DNA from: Acidovorax sp. DW039
GTDB lineage: Bacteria > Pseudomonadota > Gammaproteobacteria > Burkholderiales > Burkholderiaceae_C
NCBI RefSeq assembly: GCF_037101375.1
Contig: NZ_AP029019.1
Coordinates: 1,426,001-1,490,000 of the forward strand
DNA: 64,000 nt
Reading direction: 5' to 3'
Position 1 is the stretch's first letter. The number at the start of each line of letters is the position of its first letter. A program made the position numbers and the translations under genes. Below are positions 25,980 through 35,312 of the stretch, piece after piece. Below the pieces are notes generated by a model. The model ran no database searches, had not been told where the DNA came from, and was given only the letters and a program-made list of their open reading frames with translations.

Positions 25980-26915
25980 TCATCGCTTCCTCGCCAGCCG
26001 GGGGTCCAGCAGGTCGCGCAGGCCGTCGCCCAACAGGTTCAGCCCCAGTACGGCCAGGGCAATGGCCACCCCCGGCCACACGGCCAGCAGCGGGGCTTGG
26101 AACATCAGCGTCTGGGCTTCGCTCAGCATGCGGCCCCAGGAGGGATCGGGTGGCTGCGTGCCTAGCCCCAGGTATGACAAGGCAGCCTCGGCCAGAATGG
26201 CCAGCGCGAACTGGATGGTGGCCTGCACGATCAGCACCGAGAGGATGTTGGGCAGCACATGCTCCAGCGTGATGCGCCAGGGGCCTTTGCCGCAGGCGCG
26301 CGCCGCCAGGATGTATTCGCGCGACCACACCGCGTTGGCCGAAGCGCGTGTGACCCGGGCGAATGTCGGGATGTAGAAGATGCCTATGGCGATGATGGAG
26401 TTGACGATGCCCGCGCCGAAGACTGCGGTGAGCATGATGGCCAGCAGCAGGGCCGGAAACGCAAAGGTGAAGTCGGCCAGGCGCATGATGGCCTCTTCCA
26501 CCCAGCCCTTGCGGGCCGCCGCCAGCAGCCCCAGGGCGGTGCCCACGCCCATGCCAATGCCCACGGCAATCACGCCCACCAGGATGGAGTTACGCGCCCC
26601 CACCATGAGCAGCGAGACGATGTCGCGCCCGAAAGCATCGGTCCCCAGCCAATGGGCTGCAGAGGGCGGCTGGAGCTTGCTGGCCAGGTCCACCTCGTAG
26701 GGAGACCACGGAGTCCACAGCAGCGACAGCGCCGCCATGCCCAGCATCAGCGCAGTGAGCACGGCACCGAGCACAAAGCTGCGGTGGCGCAGGGCCCGTA
26801 GGAGGCTGTGGCGCGCACCTGGGCTGCGTTCGGTGGGCGCAGTCGTAGCAGATGTAGAAGAAGTGGCGACAGAGCCCGCGGGGGGCATGGTCAGGGTGGC
26901 GTGGTCTTTCTGCAT
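25980..26915 (-). CDS. Peptide ABC transporter permease (DppC-like)
   Basis: A 311-residue inner-membrane permease with about six helices. The pre-TM segment HWLGTDAFGRDIVSLLMVGARNS is the DppC/OppC hallmark and the EAA loop (ARACGKGPWRITLEHVLPN) contacts the ATPases. An unusual Ser/Thr-rich N-terminal lead of about 35 residues precedes the first helix. Starts six bases after the stop of the DppB-like gene, so the two permeases are co-translated. Confidence 0.92.
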   Translation of the reverse strand: MQKDHATLTMPPAGSVATSSTSATTAPTERSPGARHSLLRALRHRSFVLGAVLTALMLGMAALSLLWTPWSPYEVDLASKLQPPSAAHWLGTDAFGRDIVSLLMVGARNSILVGVIAVGIGMGVGTALGLLAAARKGWVEEAIMRLADFTFAFPALLLAIMLTAVFGAGIVNSIIAIGIFYIPTFARVTRASANAVWSREYILAARACGKGPWRITLEHVLPNILSVLIVQATIQFALAILAEAALSYLGLGTQPPDPSWGRMLSEAQTLMFQAPLLAVWPGVAIALAVLGLNLLGDGLRDLLDPRLARKR

Positions 26916-26921
26916 GGTGGT

Positions 26922-27884
26922 TCAGATGTCACTGGCTTTCACGCGGGGGTCGATCACCGCATACAGCACGTCCACTACAAAGTTCACCACGATCACCATC
27001 GTTGCCAGCAGCATGACGCAGTTGCGCACCACGATGAGGTCCCGGTTGGAGATGGACTGGAAAATCAGCCGCCCCAGGCCCGGCAGGTAAAACACGTTCT
27101 CCACCACGATGGTGCCCGCCAGCAGCGATGCAAACTGCAGCCCCATCACCGTCACCACCGGGATCATGGCGTTGCGCAGCACATGCCCCCACAGCGCTGC
27201 GCGCTGCGACAAGCCTTTGGCCCGTGCCGTGCGCACGAAGTCTTCGCGCAGCACCTCCAGCACGGCAGAGCGGGTGATGCGGGCCAGAATGGCGGCCTGC
27301 ACCACGGCCAGCGCAATGGCAGGCAGCAACAGCGCCTTGAGAGCCTCCAGCGGGCTGCCGCCGCTGTCCTCCGTCCAGCCCGGAAAGCCGCCCGCCGCAA
27401 ACCATTGCAGCTTGACGGAAAACAGCAGGATCAGAAGGATGGCGAACCAGAAATTGGGAATGGCGATGCCGATCTGGGCCAATGCCATCACTCCCACATC
27501 GCCCCAGCGGTTGTGGCGCGAGGCTGCATACACGCCCGCCACGAGAGCCAGAACAGCGGTGAACACCATGGCAAGCAGCGCCAGGGGCACCGTCAGCGCC
27601 AGGCGTTCCAGCACCAGATCCAGCACCGGGGTGCTGTAGGCGTAGCTCTCTCCCATGTCGCCCGTCAGCAGCCCGCCAATCCAGTGCATGTAGCGCTGCA
27701 ATGCGGGCTGGTCCAGCCCCAGTTTGGTGGCCAGGGCTGCTACCGCATCGGGCGAGGCATCAGGTCCCATCAGCATCTGCGCTGCATTGCCTGGAAGGAT
27801 TTCCAGCACGAGAAACACCACGGCCGAAGCGCCGAGCAAAGTCGCCACAAGGGTGAGCAGGCGTTTGAGGAGGAACGGACCCAT
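26922..27884 (-). CDS. Peptide ABC transporter permease (DppB-like)
   Basis: A 320-residue inner-membrane permease with about six helices, typical DppB start (LLKRLLTLVATLLGASAVVFLVLEILPG) and EAA loop (ARAKGLSQRAALWGHVLRNAM). First gene of a six-gene minus-strand operon: DppB-like, DppC-like, DppD-like, DppF-like, binding protein, amidase. The region upstream (27885-28097), divergent from the ferredoxin gene, should hold the promoter, but I cannot pick one with confidence. Confidence 0.92.
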   Translation of the reverse strand: MGPFLLKRLLTLVATLLGASAVVFLVLEILPGNAAQMLMGPDASPDAVAALATKLGLDQPALQRYMHWIGGLLTGDMGESYAYSTPVLDLVLERLALTVPLALLAMVFTAVLALVAGVYAASRHNRWGDVGVMALAQIGIAIPNFWFAILLILLFSVKLQWFAAGGFPGWTEDSGGSPLEALKALLLPAIALAVVQAAILARITRSAVLEVLREDFVRTARAKGLSQRAALWGHVLRNAMIPVVTVMGLQFASLLAGTIVVENVFYLPGLGRLIFQSISNRDLIVVRNCVMLLATMVIVVNFVVDVLYAVIDPRVKASDI

Positions 27885-28097
27885 GGCAGTGATCGTGTCG
27901 AGGTAGTGCAGTCAATTCATGTGTGTACACAGCATACTGGCAAAGCGTCCCTGCTGCGCGCAGTGTGTTTCAGCGGGTGCCAGCAAGCGTCATGCCACGC
28001 AGGCGGGATAATTGGGGCTTATGAAGCCAGTCTTGCCCACCCGGGTCGTGCGGACCCTCTCACTCCAGGCCATGTGCGTTGCCTGCGGGAGCCTCGT

Positions 28098-28352
28098 ATG
28101 GCGCTGATGATTACCGATGAATGCATAAACTGCGATGTGTGCGAGCCCGAATGTCCCAACGATGCAATCTACATGGGGCAGGAAATCTACGAGATCGACC
28201 CACACAAGTGCACCGAGTGCGTCGGGCACTTCGACGAGCCGCAGTGCGTTCAGATTTGCCCCGTGGCCTGCATCCCGGTGAATCCGCAGTACTTGGAAAA
28301 CCGCGAAACCCTGTGGCAGAAATTTCAGCGCCTGCAATCACAAAAGGTGTGA
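28098..28352 (+). CDS. YfhL-type 2[4Fe-4S] ferredoxin
   Basis: An 84-residue ferredoxin very close in pattern to E. coli YfhL (start MALMITDECINCDVCEP). Cluster ligands: Cys9, 12, 15, 19 (CxxCxxCxxxC) and Cys38, 41, 50, 54 with the eight-residue insertion between the second and third that marks this Allochromatium-type ferredoxin; an extra Cys58 follows. The C-terminal helix (ETLWQKFQRLQ) is also conserved. The frame runs open for over a kilobase upstream, but that part is antisense to the permease genes. Redox partner unknown. Confidence 0.93.
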   Translation: MALMITDECINCDVCEPECPNDAIYMGQEIYEIDPHKCTECVGHFDEPQCVQICPVACIPVNPQYLENRETLWQKFQRLQSQKV

Positions 28353-28429
28353 TGCCTGCAGGGCTCTACTCTGGGGCGATCACTGCCCCTGGGTTTTGAG
28401 CCCTCTTCATCAGGCTTGAAAAGCTTTTG

Positions 28430-28486
28430 ATATTTTTGTGCTGTAGCGCAAGCAGATACAGCGCAGGCAGCTATCAAAAGAATAGC
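28430..28486 (-). repeat. Two-hairpin 3'-UTR repeat, copy 4 (after pth)
   Basis: On the minus strand: GCTAT, 7-base loop, ATAGC, linker TGCCT, then GCGCTG. The second stem is altered; an alternative pairing GCTGTA/TACAGC closes it instead. Begins about 4 bases after the pth stop, sense to pth. Confidence 0.78.
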
Positions 28487-28490
28487 GTCA

Positions 28491-29117
28491 TCAAGGTTTT
28501 GGCGTCGCTGCCAGTTCGGGTGGGCGCGGTGGCTTTGGCCGGGGTGGCTTGGTGGTGTGGACCAGCAAAGTCGCCTTGTCCATGTCGCCCGCCAGCATGG
28601 CAGTGTGTGCTTTGAGCGAGTGGGCGATGCTCTCTTCAATCAATGTCCGCTGATCGGGAGCAGGCTTTTTCAGTACCCAGTGGGGCACTTCGGATTTTTC
28701 GCCAGGGTGTCCGATGCCGATGCGCAAGCGCCAGTAGTCGGGTGACCCCAGTTGGGCGTGGATGTCGCGCAAGCCGTTGTGTCCCGCATGGCTGCCGCCG
28801 CGCTTGAGTTTGACCTGCCCAGGCGGCAGATCCAACTCGTCGTGCACTACGAGAATTTCGCTCGGCTGGATCTTGAAGAACTTGGCGAGTGCAGCCACCG
28901 ATTTGCCGGAGAGGTTCATGAACGTTTGGGGCTCCAGCAGCCACACGCTTTGCCCGGCGATGGTGGTGCGGCCCGCAAGGCCCCAGTAGCTGCGCTCGGG
29001 CACCAGCTGTACCTTGAGTTCCCGGGCAAGGGCATCAATCCACCAGAAGCCCGCATTGTGGCGGGTGGCTTCGTAATCGGGCCCGGGATTGCCCAGGCCC
29101 ACAAACAGCTTGATCAT
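28491..29117 (-). CDS. pth: Peptidyl-tRNA hydrolase
   Basis: Recycles peptidyl-tRNA released from stalled ribosomes. Conserved residues: Asn in GLGNPG, catalytic His in TRHNAGFW, Asn in TFMNLSG, Asp in VHDELDLP and Asn in GGHNGLRDI. 208 residues; the last 15 or so form a Pro/Lys-rich tail ([13 protein letters not shown]) not needed for the fold. Downstream of rplY, from which it is separated by an intrinsic terminator, so pth is partly expressed by read-through or from its own promoter. Confidence 0.96.
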   Translation of the reverse strand: MIKLFVGLGNPGPDYEATRHNAGFWWIDALARELKVQLVPERSYWGLAGRTTIAGQSVWLLEPQTFMNLSGKSVAALAKFFKIQPSEILVVHDELDLPPGQVKLKRGGSHAGHNGLRDIHAQLGSPDYWRLRIGIGHPGEKSEVPHWVLKKPAPDQRTLIEESIAHSLKAHTAMLAGDMDKATLLVHTTKPPRPKPPRPPELAATPKP

Positions 29118-29143
29118 GTTGGCAATTATCGGTGGTAGGGGTC

Positions 29144-29175
29144 AAAAAAAACGGCCCACATCGTGGACCGTTTTT
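29144..29175 (-). terminator. Intrinsic terminator after rplY
   Basis: On the minus strand an AAAAACGG-CCAC type stem with a short loop is followed by eight T residues. It lies between rplY and pth and can also act on the plus strand. Confidence 0.85.
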
Positions 29176-29230
29176 GGCAGCCATCCAGCACAGGGCCAGA
29201 TGGTCTTGCAAGCGTTGAAGAAGCCGCAGC

Positions 29231-29863
29231 TTACTTCTTGCCCTTGCCCTTGCCCTTGGCATCGGCGGCAGGTGCTGCTTCGGCAGGAGTTTCCACCACG
29301 ACCACTGGAGCCACCACGGACACCAGCACGGGGTTTTGCTTGTTGCCACGGATCACAGCGCTCACGCCCTTGGGCAGCTTGATGTCCTTCAGGTGCAGGG
29401 AAGAACCCTTTTCCAGCTTGGACAGGTCCACAGCGATGAACTCTGGCAGGTCGGAAGGCATGCAGCTCACGTCCAGTTCGTTCACGACGGGGTTGACCAT
29501 GCACTTGTCCACCTTCACGGCGGGGGACTCTTCTGCACCGCTGAAGTGCAGTGGCACCTTCATGTGCAGCTTGGTCTTCTCGTCCACGCGCTGGAAGTCG
29601 ATGTGCAGAACCAGTTGCTTGAAGGGGTGGTATTGCACGTCGCGCAGCAGAACCTTGGAAGTCTTGCCGTTCAGTTCCATGTCCAGAACGCTGGAGTGGA
29701 AGGCTTCCTTCTTCAGGGCGTGCCACAGTGCGTTGTGGTCCACTTCAATCAGTTGGGGTTCAGCGGAACCACCGTACACAATACCAGGCGTCTTGCCCGA
29801 AATACGCAGACGGCGGCTCGCACCCGTACCCTGCTTGGCGCGCTCAAAAGCGACGAAGTTCAT
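29231..29863 (-). CDS. rplY: 50S ribosomal protein L25, long (CTC/TL5) form
   Basis: 5S-rRNA-binding ribosomal protein L25 in the two-domain form: an N-terminal L25 domain (about 1-95; [18 protein letters not shown] at the start) and the C-terminal TL5/CTC domain (about 100-190). 210 residues, against 94 for E. coli L25, which lacks the second domain. The extreme C-terminus is a lysine-rich KGKGKGKK tail from short tandem codon repeats. Lies 180 bases after prs in the order prs-rplY-pth common in proteobacteria. Confidence 0.95.
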   Translation of the reverse strand: MNFVAFERAKQGTGASRRLRISGKTPGIVYGGSAEPQLIEVDHNALWHALKKEAFHSSVLDMELNGKTSKVLLRDVQYHPFKQLVLHIDFQRVDEKTKLHMKVPLHFSGAEESPAVKVDKCMVNPVVNELDVSCMPSDLPEFIAVDLSKLEKGSSLHLKDIKLPKGVSAVIRGNKQNPVLVSVVAPVVVVETPAEAAPAADAKGKGKGKK

Positions 29864-29974
29864 AGTTAGCTCCTTGTGGGGGACGACCGCGACCAGTCAT
29901 TCCCTGTTGAAAAAGATTTGCCTGCAAACAGCGCTGGCAAATCCACGGTTTGTTCCCGAACAGACAAGCCTCCC

Positions 29975-29996
29975 AAAGGAGGCTTGAGGGTTTCAT
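29975..29996 (-). other. Hairpin between prs and rplY
   Basis: Perfect nine-pair stem CAAGCCTCC / GGAGGCTTG with a 4-base loop. No good T-run follows on either strand, so it may be an attenuator or RNA-processing site rather than a full terminator. Confidence 0.6.
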
Positions 29997-30043
29997 GTGC
30001 CAGAGGTGCCTTCTGCAAGGCCCCGTGGCAGAGGAAAACTTTC

Positions 30044-31003
30044 TTATTCCGAGAACAGGCTCATCACCGACTCGCCCTTGGCAATGCGCTGGATCGTTTC
30101 TGCGATCAGCGGAGCCACGGACAACTGGCGAATCTTTGAACATCCCTTGGCGGATTCGCTCAGCGGGATGGTGTTGGTCACCACGATCTCATCCAGCGCA
30201 GAACCCTTGGAAATGCGCTCGATGGCGGGGCCAGAGAAAATGGGGTGGGTGCAATAAGCATAGACCTTCTTGGCTCCGCGCTCCTTGAGCACCTCGGCTG
30301 CCTTGACCAGGGTGCCTGCCGTATCAATCATGTCGTCCATGATGACGCAGTTGCGGCCTTCAATTTCGCCGATCACATGCATCACTTCAGACACGTTGGC
30401 CTTTGGGCGACGCTTGTCGATGATTGCCAGATCGCAGTTCAGTTGCTTGGCCAAGGCGCGGGCACGAACCACGCCACCCACATCGGGGGACACAACAATC
30501 AGGTCTTCGTAGTTCTTCTGACGCAGGTCACCCAGCAGCACGGGCGACGCGTAGATGTTGTCCACGGGAATATCGAAGAAACCCTGGATCTGGTCCGCGT
30601 GGAGGTCCATGGTCAGCACCCGGGCAACACCAACAGCCTGCAGCATGTTGGCTACCACCTTGGCAGTGATGGGCACGCGGGTAGAGCGTGGGCGGCGGTC
30701 CTGCCGTGCATAACCGAAATAGGGGATCACGGCGCTGATACGTTCAGCCGATGCACGCTTGAGTGCATCCACCATGATCAGCAGTTCCATGAGGTTGTCG
30801 TTCGTGGGAGCGCAGGTGGACTGCACTACGAACACATCACGTGCACGGACGTTTTGTTTGATTTCGACGGTGACTTCGCCGTCAGAGAATCGACCCACAT
30901 CGGCTGCGCCCAATTGGGTGCCAAGGTGTTTCGCAATTTCAGCTGCCATGCCAGGATTGGCATTGCCGGTGAAAACCATGAAGTCGGGTTGGTTGGCTTG
31001 CAT
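30044..31003 (-). CDS. prs: Ribose-phosphate pyrophosphokinase
   Basis: Makes PRPP from ribose 5-phosphate and ATP for purine, pyrimidine, histidine and NAD synthesis. 319 residues against 315 in E. coli. Motifs: [10 protein letters not shown] at the start, the flexible loop region with [24 protein letters not shown], and the PRPP-binding loop [10 protein letters not shown]. The start at 31003 gives the family N-terminus; the frame is open upstream across the tRNA gene and is not coding there. Transcribed after ispE and tRNA-Gln. Confidence 0.97.
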   Translation of the reverse strand: MQANQPDFMVFTGNANPGMAAEIAKHLGTQLGAADVGRFSDGEVTVEIKQNVRARDVFVVQSTCAPTNDNLMELLIMVDALKRASAERISAVIPYFGYARQDRRPRSTRVPITAKVVANMLQAVGVARVLTMDLHADQIQGFFDIPVDNIYASPVLLGDLRQKNYEDLIVVSPDVGGVVRARALAKQLNCDLAIIDKRRPKANVSEVMHVIGEIEGRNCVIMDDMIDTAGTLVKAAEVLKERGAKKVYAYCTHPIFSGPAIERISKGSALDEIVVTNTIPLSESAKGCSKIRQLSVAPLIAETIQRIAKGESVMSLFSE

Positions 31004-31049
31004 GAGAGACCCAGCAGTCTGAATAAAAGCCCGTATGCGGAAAGGTATT

Positions 31050-31126
31050 TGGCAGGGGAAGAAGGATTCGAACCTTCGCATGCCGGAATCAAAATCCGGT
31101 GCCTTAACCAGCTTGGCGACTCCCCT
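31050..31126 (-). tRNA. tRNA-Gln (anticodon TTG)
   Basis: A 77-base cloverleaf including an encoded CCA end: acceptor AGGGGAG/TTCCCCT, anticodon stem CCGGA/TCCGG around loop TTTTGAT (anticodon TTG), and T-arm with GTTCGAATC. It lies between ispE and prs on the same strand, a placement common in betaproteobacteria, and must be cut out of their transcript or have its own promoter. Confidence 0.95.
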
Positions 31127-31156
31127 ACACGGGTCAACTGCCGTTGGCAATCAACC

Positions 31157-32014
31157 TTAATTCGCTTCTATAACCCAATCCGCTAGCGGATGAATCATCA
31201 GATTGCTACATGTTTTGACTTTCCAGTTGCTGGGCGCATCTTGAAAATCAACTTCATGAGGCATTTTTGCAAACACTGCACTGCCTGAGCCCGTCATTCT
31301 AGCATGCAATCCTTTGGTTTTTAGCCACTCTGTGACTTTTTTTACCTCAGGGCACAAGCTTTGTGCGACTGGCTGCAAGTCATTACGACCAAAATCGTAG
31401 TGTGCTGCAGCAAAGCCTAAGATTGTAGCATGGTCGGAATCGCGTTTTAGCAGGTGCGATGAAAAAATCGCTTTTGTTTCGAGTCCAGCCTCCGGTTTGA
31501 CGATGACAAAACGCGCCGGAGGCAGAGCGGCTGCGCCCTCCAGAGGGTGGATTTGCTCTCCGATTCCCTCTACCCAGGCGTTGTGGCCGCGCAGGAAGAA
31601 GGGAACGTCTGCGCCAAGGCTCAAACCAATTTCTTCAAGCTGGGTGCGAGACAGGTGCAGATTCCACAACCTATTCAATGCGATCAGGGTAGAGGCCGCA
31701 TCCGACGAGCCTCCTCCCATTCCCGCCTGGGCCGGGATGCGCTTGTGCAGGCAGATGTGCGCACCTGATGTGCAGCCTGTTGCTGCCTGCAGCGCTTGTG
31801 CGGCTTTGAGGCTGAGATCTACGGGGGGAAGCTCCATACCGTGGTCTTCCCTGCTCAACTGGCTTCCGGCACGTAATTCGAAATGCAGTGTGTCGCTCCA
31901 GTCCACCAGCATGAACACGGATTGCAGAAGGTGGTAGCCATCTGCACGCTGCCCAGTGATGTGCAGGAACAGATTGAGCTTGGCCGGGGCTGGTACGTCG
32001 TAAAGCGCTTTCAT
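31157..32014 (-). CDS. ispE: 4-diphosphocytidyl-2-C-methyl-D-erythritol kinase
   Basis: GHMP-family kinase of the non-mevalonate isoprenoid pathway; 285 residues. The start PAPAKLNLFLHITGQRADGYH is the IspE signature and the glycine-rich ATP loop is PAQAGMGGGSSDAAS. It ends 30 bases before the tRNA-Gln gene and follows lolB by six bases. The DNA here is noticeably less GC-rich than the flanks (25 of 60 bases G or C at 31201-31260). ispH, a later enzyme of the same pathway, is at 61.4 kb. Confidence 0.96.
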   Translation of the reverse strand: MKALYDVPAPAKLNLFLHITGQRADGYHLLQSVFMLVDWSDTLHFELRAGSQLSREDHGMELPPVDLSLKAAQALQAATGCTSGAHICLHKRIPAQAGMGGGSSDAASTLIALNRLWNLHLSRTQLEEIGLSLGADVPFFLRGHNAWVEGIGEQIHPLEGAAALPPARFVIVKPEAGLETKAIFSSHLLKRDSDHATILGFAAAHYDFGRNDLQPVAQSLCPEVKKVTEWLKTKGLHARMTGSGSAVFAKMPHEVDFQDAPSNWKVKTCSNLMIHPLADWVIEAN

Positions 32015-32020
32015 GCGGTG

Positions 32021-32506
32021 TTATTGGGTGATGGCAATACGTAACGTTGCCTTGGGCTCTGGCGAATAACGGTATGCAGTGATTCTTCCTTCGGAGGCAG
32101 CACTCAGATCGGCCGTCCAGCCCGTAGCAAGAGTTTGTGTGCCCTTCAGCCATCCAAAAAGTGCATTGACCGGAACGGTTGTTCCGGTCACTTGTTGCAC
32201 AAGCCTGTCGAGTGATTCTGACTCCCGGGTCTCACTGCCCGTTTGCAGGGAGGCCTTTCCGGGTGCCCATTGAAGTTTGCCAATGCTGGTGCCAATCGGT
32301 GTGAGCAAGGTCAACGCACCTTGGGCTTCGCTTCCTTCGAGTTCAAACAGGGCAGAGAACGACCCCGGAGGGTCTTCCTCGGTTTGCAATGCAATCCGGC
32401 CTGACCAATAGTCAGAGTTTTCTGTGGGGCGGGGTGGGGTGGCACATCCTGCAAAAACAAGGCTTGCCAAAACGGTAACGCATGACCGGCTCCAGCGGCG
32501 CTTCAT
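32021..32506 (-). CDS. lolB: Outer-membrane lipoprotein LolB
   Basis: Receives lipoproteins from LolA and inserts them into the inner leaflet of the outer membrane. 161 residues with a signal peptide ending in the lipobox VFAGC. The SGRIALQ strand, the LLTPIGTSIG strand and the weakly conserved GWLKG segment fit LolB. Chosen start MKRRWSR at 32506 gives a normal n-region; an in-frame start 12 codons earlier is also open. Sits in the usual order TPR-lolB-ispE. Confidence 0.88.
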   Translation of the reverse strand: MKRRWSRSCVTVLASLVFAGCATPPRPTENSDYWSGRIALQTEEDPPGSFSALFELEGSEAQGALTLLTPIGTSIGKLQWAPGKASLQTGSETRESESLDRLVQQVTGTTVPVNALFGWLKGTQTLATGWTADLSAASEGRITAYRYSPEPKATLRIAITQ

Positions 32507-32538
32507 TGCGGGAAGAATGCTTGGCGATCCTGCGGCTT

Positions 32539-34293
32539 TCAAAGTGAAACCCCAAGCCGCTTCAGCGTCTCTTTCAGCGTCGTGTTGTCTGGGTTCAGGC
32601 GCAAACCTTCGCGCCAGACTGACTTGGCTTTCTCGGTGTCGCCCTGGCTCCAGAGAACTTCACCCCAGTGGGCGGCAATTTCCGCATCGGGCTTCTTTTC
32701 GAAAGCAGCCTTCAGCAGCCGTTGCGCTTCGGCCTTGTTGCCGAGTCGAAACTCCACCCAGGCAAGGCTGTCAGAGATGAAAGGGTCGTCTGGCGCGAAT
32801 TCAAGCGCCTTCAAAATGAGTCGCTTGGCTTCCTGCAGTTTGATTCCTCGATCCGCCAACGAATAACCCAACGCGTTGTATGCGTGGTGATAGTCAGGCT
32901 GCCGCTGAATGATTCCGCGCAGCAAGGATTCCATGACATCCAGCTTGCCTGCTTTTTCAGCCAGCATGGCTTGCTCGTAAGCCAGATCGTTGTCTTCTGG
33001 ATTCTGCTTGAGGAGGTCTGCCTGAATCTTGTAGGCTTCCTCGTAGAGTTGGTTGTCTTTGAGTAGCTGTGCTTCCGCCAGCAGTTTCATGCGCTGAGCT
33101 TCCGCATTGCGTTCAGGGATATTGCGCAAAAGTACGCGCGCTTCTGGCATGCGCCCCTGGCGCGCCAGCAGGGATGCTCTCATGCGCTGGACGCTGAAAG
33201 AGTCTTCTGCGTTGTCTATGCGCTTCAACCATTCCTGCGCTGCAGGTACGTCCCCTCGTTTCTCTGCAATCTGAGCGCCTAGCAGATAGGCTTGCTCCAG
33301 CACACGTGCGTTAGACAGAGGCTCTGAAGTATTTTGCGCAAGTTCTAAAAAGCGGCTGAGAGATTGCTCTGCCTGCACGAGCTGCTGGTTTTGCGCCTGA
33401 AGGCTCGCCAGCAGAAGCCAGGCTTCGGCAAGGTCGGGTTTCTCTTGCGTTGTGCGTGTCAACTGCTCCACTGCCTCGGCAAACCGTGACTGCCCTAAAA
33501 GAACGCGCGCATACAGCATGCGAATTTCAGACGCGTTTGGCTGCTGGAGAAAACGCGTGACAAACGGCTCTGCGTCTTTGTTGCCTTCCTCCATCAAGTC
33601 AAGGGCAAGTCGGGCTTGTCCGTCGTTGCTGGCATCTGCCGCATGAGCTTTGGTCAATGCGTCCATGGCGGCAGTCTTGTTGCCTGCGGCCAGCTGCATG
33701 CGGCCCACAGTGATCCAGCCTGCTGATGAAAGGCTGGGGCTTGAGAGTTCGGTGCTGATGGCCTCTTGAACTACTTTGGCCGCAGCTGCCTTGTCACTGA
33801 CGCGCGCATACATCTGTGGGATTGCAGTCAGCACCCCTACACGATTGGGGAGTGGAGTTTGGCGAAGAAATTGTTGCAGGGGTTCAGTAGTTTCGCTGAC
33901 TTGATTGAGCGCTATCAGTATCTGCAGAACATAGCGGTTGGCATCGCGCGATTGCGGTTGATCTTCTTTCCATGCCTTTGCTGCAGCCAGGGCGTATTCC
34001 CCCGAGCGCGATTGCAAAGCAATGTCTGCTGCACGCTGATAGAGCTGAGCACTTCCACTGCGGCGGGCTGCATCCAGTATCAAGGCGTAGCCCGCTCCTG
34101 GATCGCCTGTGCGGGTCGTTATTTCACCCAGCAGCGTTTCATAAAAGAGCTCTCCCTCGGATATGGCGCTTTCCGTAGCAGGTTTGCGTGAAGGTGCCGT
34201 AGGGCTTGCCGCTGTTTGCGCCCAGCCATACGAGGTGGTGAAGACCAGTGCACATGCCAGGGGAATCAAGCGAAAGCGGTGAATTTGCTGCAT
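32539..34293 (-). CDS. Secreted tetratricopeptide repeat protein
   Basis: A 584-residue periplasmic or outer-membrane-associated protein: a signal peptide ending YGWAQ, then TPR helices across almost the whole length. The C-terminal repeats (HAYNALGYSLADRGIKLQEA, DDPFISDSLAWVEFRLGN) are the best matches to the TPR consensus. Its place upstream of lolB and ispE is conserved in betaproteobacteria, but its partner is not known; a role in envelope assembly is inferred from lolB only. Divergent from mutM across 49 bases. Confidence 0.85.
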   Translation of the reverse strand: MQQIHRFRLIPLACALVFTTSYGWAQTAASPTAPSRKPATESAISEGELFYETLLGEITTRTGDPGAGYALILDAARRSGSAQLYQRAADIALQSRSGEYALAAAKAWKEDQPQSRDANRYVLQILIALNQVSETTEPLQQFLRQTPLPNRVGVLTAIPQMYARVSDKAAAAKVVQEAISTELSSPSLSSAGWITVGRMQLAAGNKTAAMDALTKAHAADASNDGQARLALDLMEEGNKDAEPFVTRFLQQPNASEIRMLYARVLLGQSRFAEAVEQLTRTTQEKPDLAEAWLLLASLQAQNQQLVQAEQSLSRFLELAQNTSEPLSNARVLEQAYLLGAQIAEKRGDVPAAQEWLKRIDNAEDSFSVQRMRASLLARQGRMPEARVLLRNIPERNAEAQRMKLLAEAQLLKDNQLYEEAYKIQADLLKQNPEDNDLAYEQAMLAEKAGKLDVMESLLRGIIQRQPDYHHAYNALGYSLADRGIKLQEAKRLILKALEFAPDDPFISDSLAWVEFRLGNKAEAQRLLKAAFEKKPDAEIAAHWGEVLWSQGDTEKAKSVWREGLRLNPDNTTLKETLKRLGVSL

Positions 34294-34342
34294 CAAACCA
34301 TAATAATCCACCTCCCCGCCCACTTGCTTGAATGCCTGCGAT

Positions 34343-35158
34343 ATGCCTGAATTGCCTGAGGTAGAGGTCACACGCCGTAGCTTTGCCGATGCCATTGCTG
34401 GTGCACGCGTGCACGGCGTCTATCTTGGGAAACCGCTGCGCTGGCCACTGGGTTGCGATCCACGGACGCTGGAGGGAATGACCATCACCGAGGTCCGGCG
34501 TCGGGGAAAGTACTTGCTGATTGGTCTGGACAGCGGTGCTATGTTGCTCGTGCATCTGGGGATGTCGGGCAGTTTGCGGTTTGCCTTGGCTCTGCCGGAG
34601 AAGGGTAAGCACGATCACTTCGAATTGCAGACATCTAAAGGGGTGCTTCGATTGCATGATCCACGCCGCTTTGGTGCGGTGATCTATGTCGCAGGAGAGA
34701 CGGATCCTGTGGCTCGCAAGCTGCTCGGCGGGCTGGGTATGGAGCCTTTGAGTGATGCCTTCACGATGGAGCGCTTTCGGCAGGGGCTCAAGAGCAGTCG
34801 GTCGGATATCAAACAGTTGCTCTTGGCCGGCAAACTGGTAGTGGGCGTAGGGAACATATACGCCTCGGAAGCCTTGTTCAGAGCGGGTATCAGCCCCACC
34901 GTTAAAGCTTCTCTGATCGGCTTGGAAAGGAGCTCTCGGCTTTTCCATGCCATTCGTGAGGTATTGAGCGAAGCCGTGAACATGGGTGGCTCCAGCCTGA
35001 AAGATTTCTCCAGTGCTGACGGAACCGAAGGTCATTTTCAGACTGCTGCAAAAGTCTACGGACGGTCGCTGCAGCCTTGCCTGCAGTGTGAAACACCTAT
35101 TCGGATGCTGAGGCAAGGGCAGCGCAGCAGTTTTTATTGTCCGCGCTGCCAGCGCTAG
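34343..35158 (+). CDS. mutM: Formamidopyrimidine-DNA glycosylase
   Basis: Removes 8-oxoguanine and Fapy lesions and nicks the strand. 271 residues. N-terminal Pro2-Glu3 ([12 protein letters not shown]) carries the catalytic amine and acid; the Lys in RRGKYLLI and the C-terminal zinc finger (CLQC ... CPRC) are intact. It starts a plus-strand group mutM, dynamin-like GTPase, mutY, placing both enzymes of the GO repair system around an unrelated GTPase. Confidence 0.97.
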   Translation: MPELPEVEVTRRSFADAIAGARVHGVYLGKPLRWPLGCDPRTLEGMTITEVRRRGKYLLIGLDSGAMLLVHLGMSGSLRFALALPEKGKHDHFELQTSKGVLRLHDPRRFGAVIYVAGETDPVARKLLGGLGMEPLSDAFTMERFRQGLKSSRSDIKQLLLAGKLVVGVGNIYASEALFRAGISPTVKASLIGLERSSRLFHAIREVLSEAVNMGGSSLKDFSSADGTEGHFQTAAKVYGRSLQPCLQCETPIRMLRQGQRSSFYCPRCQR

Positions 35159-35312
35159 GCGTAAAGCGTACCTAGGCATCCTCTGCACGGATGGAGCGGC
35201 AAGTGTGCGCAGAGCACAACTCCTGCATGCTCCGCCTTAGGGACGGCTTGGTGTCGGTGCTATATTTTGCTTATGTCTGCTTGCAGACCGTCTATTGCAT
35301 TCCGGGAGCAAA

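Noticed and set aside
26808..28352. 514-codon plus-strand frame ending in the ferredoxin
   Set aside because: Only the last 84 codons match a family; the rest is antisense to two ABC permease genes.
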